The notes beneath the pieces were generated by a model. That model was not told the origin of the DNA, made no database searches, and saw only the letters and a list, made by a program, of their open reading frames with translations. DNA of 9,601 nt from Pseudomonadota bacterium (GTDB lineage: Bacteria > Pseudomonadota > Gammaproteobacteria > SZUA-229): the NCBI GenBank assembly GCA_015222965.1, contig JADFWF010000288.1:1-9601 (forward strand), given 5' to 3'. Numbering within the stretch: position 1 is the first letter of the stretch; each line of letters begins with the position of its first letter. A program made the position numbers and the translations under genes. Shown piece after piece: positions 7,100 to 9,601 of the stretch.

Positions 7100-9034
7100 T
7101 CAGTGGTTACTATGAGCGGTATGAAGTCCGCTATCATCTAACACAGCACTAGTAACCTTATTGTCGTCCTTCTGGTTTATTGATACAGCAGAGTATTTTT
7201 CCATATAGCGCTGGATCAGATCTCTCGCTATCGGTGCCATCTTGCTGCCATGCTCACCGTTCTCTGCGACTACTGCAACTGCCAACACGGGATCTTCTGC
7301 CGGCCCAAACCCTATGAACAAACCATGGTCCCGAAGTTTTTTAGCCACGGTTTCTTCGTCATATTCTTCATCCTGAGCGATACCAAATACCTGCGCCGTA
7401 CCTGTTTTTCCAGCCATTTTAAACTTCGTGCTCCAACCCGTTGCACGCGCTGTTCCCCAGGTGCCATGAACCACTTTTTTCATCGCATTAAACATCACAT
7501 CCCAGTGATTTTCCCTGCGTAATTTGATCATGGTTTTAGATGGCTCTCTCACCTTAACAGTATCATCACCAGAGATATGCACTTCTCTAAGAAGTCTGGG
7601 CACAATCTTTTCTCCGCGACTTGCCAGTGCTGCCGTTGCTACTGCTAGCTGGATCGGCGTGGTCAGCATATAACCCTGACCAATTCCAGCGATCAAGGTT
7701 TCACCCGGATACCAGACCGTCTGCTTTTTTTTCTTTTTCCAGTCTGTCGATGGCAATAGACCCCGGCGCTCACCAAGCAGATCAATACCCGTTTTTTCAC
7801 CAAAGCCAAACTGTGCCAGAAAATCATGCATGCTATTGATGCCCATACGATACGCCAGCTCGTAAAAATAAACATCACATGACTGCTCGATAGCTTTGCT
7901 TAAATCGACCGTACCGTGGCCTTCTTTTTTCCAGTCACGGTATTTACGCTCGGTAGCGTCACCCGGCAGCAGGTAATGCCCCCGGCAATACAGGGTTTCT
8001 TTCACACCAAAGCGTCGCTGTTCGATACCTGCCAGTGCGATGAAGGGCTTAAATGTCGAACCCGGCGGGTATTGACCAAATATGGCACGATTAAACAATG
8101 GTTTATAAATGCCGTGCGAGTACGCATTATAATTTTTATGACTGATACCGTGAACGAACAGGTTAGGATCAAATCCGGGAGTACTGACAAACGCCACAAC
8201 CGCGCCAGTATGCGGTTCGATCGCGATAACTGAACCAGCAAATTCACCCAGCCCCTGTATCGCCAGCTTTTGTAATTCGATGTCCAGGTTTAATGTCAGA
8301 TCATTGCCGGCCACCGGCGCGACTTTATCGATGATGCGTAACACCCTGCCTTGCGCATTTACTTCTACCCTTTGACGACCGACCTGACCATGCAGCTCAG
8401 CTTCGTAATATTTTTCCAGCCCGGTCTTGCCAATGTGCGTGGTGCCACGATAATTACCTTCATCGATTACCGTTAGCTCTTTCTGGTTGATCCGGCCCAC
8501 ATAACCTACCGCATGCGCAGTCGCTTCACCATGCGGGTAAAATCGGCTTAATCGGGCATTGATGTCCATACCGGGAAAACGGTGGCGATTGACCGCCAGA
8601 CGTGCAACCTCATCTTCATTTAAACGTGTACGTAACGAGATCCGCTGAAAAGAACGACGGACACGCAGCTGCTCTCTAAAGCGTTCGATTTCACTTTCAC
8701 TGATGGCAACAATTTCACTCAGACCCGCTATAGTCGCATCCATATCATCGACTTGCTCAGGCACGATCTCGAGGTGAAAAGTCGGCTTGTTTTCAGCCAG
8801 CACCACGCCGTTGCGGTCATGGATAAGGCCACGCGTTGGCGGCAGCGCCATCAGCCGGATACGGTTATTCTCAGATAGATCAGAAAAATGCTTATAATCG
8901 ACGATCTGCAACCAGGCCAGACGAAATAACAGGCCGGACAGCATCAGCAGACAAATAATCGCGGCCACGATGGCACGAAATTTGAACAAACTCGCCTGAT
9001 ACGAATGATCAGAATAATGAGACCGATACGGCAT
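7100..9034 (-). CDS. mrdA: Penicillin-binding protein 2, class B transpeptidase (MrdA)
   Basis: Elongasome D,D-transpeptidase that crosslinks strands made by RodA; bitopic inner-membrane protein with a periplasmic catalytic part. Length 644 aa (E. coli 633). One transmembrane helix lies at about 20-43, followed by the dimerisation/pedestal domain (about 62-235, with the conserved LPPTRGLIHDRNG at 64-76) and the transpeptidase domain (about 266-608). Active-site motifs are S326-T-F-K329 (PPGSTFKPF), S385-C-D387 (EQSCDVYF; class B PBP2s use SxD here) and K543-T-G545 (AGKTGTAQVFG). A hydrophilic tail of about 35 residues follows. It is the first gene of the block. Frame upstream of ATG 9034 reaches a stop at 9059-9061 without GTG or TTG, so the start is well fixed although no Shine-Dalgarno is visible. 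An A8 tract at 7725-7732 encodes part of K433-K437 and contains a dnaX-type heptamer. Confidence 0.98.
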   Translation of the reverse strand: MPYRSHYSDHSYQASLFKFRAIVAAIICLLMLSGLLFRLAWLQIVDYKHFSDLSENNRIRLMALPPTRGLIHDRNGVVLAENKPTFHLEIVPEQVDDMDATIAGLSEIVAISESEIERFREQLRVRRSFQRISLRTRLNEDEVARLAVNRHRFPGMDINARLSRFYPHGEATAHAVGYVGRINQKELTVIDEGNYRGTTHIGKTGLEKYYEAELHGQVGRQRVEVNAQGRVLRIIDKVAPVAGNDLTLNLDIELQKLAIQGLGEFAGSVIAIEPHTGAVVAFVSTPGFDPNLFVHGISHKNYNAYSHGIYKPLFNRAIFGQYPPGSTFKPFIALAGIEQRRFGVKETLYCRGHYLLPGDATERKYRDWKKEGHGTVDLSKAIEQSCDVYFYELAYRMGINSMHDFLAQFGFGEKTGIDLLGERRGLLPSTDWKKKKKQTVWYPGETLIAGIGQGYMLTTPIQLAVATAALASRGEKIVPRLLREVHISGDDTVKVREPSKTMIKLRRENHWDVMFNAMKKVVHGTWGTARATGWSTKFKMAGKTGTAQVFGIAQDEEYDEETVAKKLRDHGLFIGFGPAEDPVLAVAVVAENGEHGSKMAPIARDLIQRYMEKYSAVSINQKDDNKVTSAVLDDSGLHTAHSNH

Positions 9035-9129
9035 AGATAAAAATACGATTAATAGGATTTATTATTATTTTTATGGGCTTTTCAGGTCAATTTCGCCAAA
9101 AAACACAAAATAACAGAAAAAGTTGCCCA

Positions 9130-9135
9130 ATTATA
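9130..9135 (-). promoter_or_regulatory. Candidate -10 box of the mrdA operon promoter
   Basis: On the minus strand this reads TATAAT, an exact sigma70 -10 consensus, in the context CACTATATAATTGGGC. No good -35 is found at 15-19 nt spacing (for example AGCCTG at 17 nt), and there is no extended -10 TG. A G-rich stretch follows where the discriminator would be. If used, the leader would be roughly 90 nt. An activator or a different upstream contact might compensate for the poor -35; that is inference. Confidence 0.5.
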
Positions 9136-9157
9136 TAGTGTTTCCGCTGTTTCAGGC

Positions 9158-9185
9158 TCGACAATTTCTCAACAATCGATAGAAT
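9158..9185 (+). promoter_or_regulatory. Candidate sigma70 promoter for adk
   Basis: TCGACA at 9158-9163 (5 of 6 to the -35 consensus) is followed after 16 nt by TAGAAT at 9180-9185 (5 of 6 to the -10). The predicted start near 9192 gives a leader of about 108 nt before adk. Its -35 element lies about 23 nt from the mrdA -10, so both promoters occupy the same stretch and may compete for polymerase. Confidence 0.5.
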
Positions 9186-9234
9186 CCACCTAAGTAAATG
9201 TAAGGGATTGTTTATAGCGCAGTTTTATCTGCCT

Positions 9235-9250
9235 GCAAACAAGCAAACAA
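9235..9250 (+). repeat. Perfect tandem 8-mer, two copies
   Basis: GCAAACAA occurs twice back to back (9235-9242 and 9243-9250) in the adk leader. It is short and may be chance in AT-rich DNA or a slippage product; no function is claimed. Confidence 0.6.
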
Positions 9251-9255
9251 ATAGT

Positions 9256-9290
9256 TAAGTCACTGAAAAATAAAAAACGATAAGTGACGG
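9256..9290. repeat. Short inverted/direct repeat in front of adk
   Basis: GTCACT (9259-9264) and AGTGAC (9283-9288) form a perfect 6-bp inverted repeat with an 18-nt A-rich loop. The same segments, TAAGTCACTG (9256-9265) and TAAGTGACGG (9281-9290), also match as direct repeats at 8 of 10 positions with a 25-nt period. The second arm lies 12-17 nt before the adk start and overlaps the likely ribosome binding region, so pairing could mask it, or the pair could be two operator half-sites. The role is speculative. Confidence 0.4.
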
Positions 9291-9299
9291 GATACAGAT

Positions 9300-9601
9300 A
9301 TGAAAATAATCCTGATCGGGGCACCAGGCTCAGGTAAAGGCACACAGGCCAAATACTTAACTGAGAAATACCATATTCCTCAGATTGCCACCGGTGATCT
9401 GTTACGCGCCGCCGTGGCCGCACAGACCCCGCTTGGCCGCCAGGCAAAGACCATCATGGATGCGGGACAGTTAGTGCCCAACGACATAGTGATCGGCATG
9501 ATACGTGAACGTATTGCCCGCCCTGATGCTGACCAGGGCTTCGTGCTCGACGGTTTCCCGCGCAATATTGCTCAGGCAGAAGCGCTCGACAAAATTCTCG
9601 A
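9300..9601 (+). CDS. adk: Adenylate kinase, partial (3' end beyond the right edge)
   Basis: Cytoplasmic nucleotide kinase catalysing AMP + ATP = 2 ADP. The visible 100 residues start with [19 protein letters not shown], carrying the P-loop GAPGSGKGT (7-15) with K13, then ATGDLLRAA (30-38) with the AMP-binding residues T31 and R36, and DGFPRN (84-89) with R88. These are diagnostic of Adk; E. coli has DGFPRT at the last site. The LID domain and C-terminus, roughly 110-120 residues, lie outside the window. It is transcribed divergently from mrdA, with a sigma70-like promoter about 108 nt upstream of the start by prediction. The ribosome binding region (GTGACGGGA) is only moderately matched. The start is fixed because the P-loop begins at residue 7, the normal spacing for the family. 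Confidence 0.97.
   Translation, partial: MKIILIGAPGSGKGTQAKYLTEKYHIPQIATGDLLRAAVAAQTPLGRQAKTIMDAGQLVPNDIVIGMIRERIARPDADQGFVLDGFPRNIAQAEALDKIL

Larger units (their letters stand above)
9035..9299. other. Divergent intergenic region between mrdA and adk
   Basis: This 265-nt AT-rich stretch is the only sizeable non-coding DNA in the window. It contains outward-facing candidate promoters for mrdA and adk, a short tandem repeat and an inverted/direct repeat close to adk. I see no convincing small ORF, tRNA, riboswitch or rho-independent terminator in it. Confidence 0.8.

Noticed and set aside
9190..9447. An 85-codon minus-strand open frame crossing the intergenic region into adk
   Set aside because: Most of it is antisense to adk, which has an unmistakable P-loop and family start; the remaining part resembles no known protein.
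1..9601. A mobile element, phage segment, CRISPR array or defence system
   Set aside because: All ten genes are conserved housekeeping families in a largely standard order; no transposase, integrase, spacer-repeat pattern or compositional break is seen.

Overview
The window reads as a chromosomal housekeeping segment from a gammaproteobacterium of moderate to low GC. That placement rests on gene order and on close resemblance of the proteins to E. coli and Pseudomonas counterparts; I cannot name a genus. Coding is dense. Nine of ten genes lie on the minus strand as one tightly packed block, read from about 9034 down to 1. The tenth, adk, is read divergently on the plus strand from 9300 off the right edge.

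In transcription order the minus-strand block is mrdA (PBP2), rodA (SEDS glycan polymerase), mltB/sltB1-type lytic transglycosylase, rlpA (lipoprotein with DPBB and SPOR domains), a PBP5/6-type D,D-carboxypeptidase (dacA/dacC), a class IV D-amino acid aminotransferase-like gene (dat), ybeD (DUF493), lipB (octanoyltransferase) and lipA (lipoyl synthase, cut off by the left edge). Gaps between genes run from an 8-nt overlap (lipB-lipA) to about 143 nt (rlpA-dacA). The first five genes cover one process, lateral cell-wall growth: RodA polymerises glycan, PBP2 crosslinks it, MltB and RlpA cleave or handle strands, and the carboxypeptidase trims pentapeptides. Dat could supply or recycle D-alanine or D-glutamate for the same wall. 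The last two genes form the two-step lipoate assembly pathway, octanoyl transfer by LipB and sulfur insertion by LipA. YbeD sits between the two groups, as it does in E. coli and Pseudomonas.

The only sizeable non-coding stretch is the 265-nt divergent region 9035-9299. It holds a consensus -10 for mrdA, a good sigma70-like promoter for adk, and short repeats just ahead of adk.

I see no mobile element, CRISPR array, phage gene, tRNA, rRNA or defence system, and no sign of a previously undescribed system. The points worth a second look are local: an altered substrate-carboxylate motif in Dat, a changed residue two positions before the catalytic Asp of RodA, overlapping divergent promoters next to an adk neighbour in place of the usual rsfS-rlmH, widespread weak ribosome binding sites, and a dnaX-like slippery heptamer inside mrdA.
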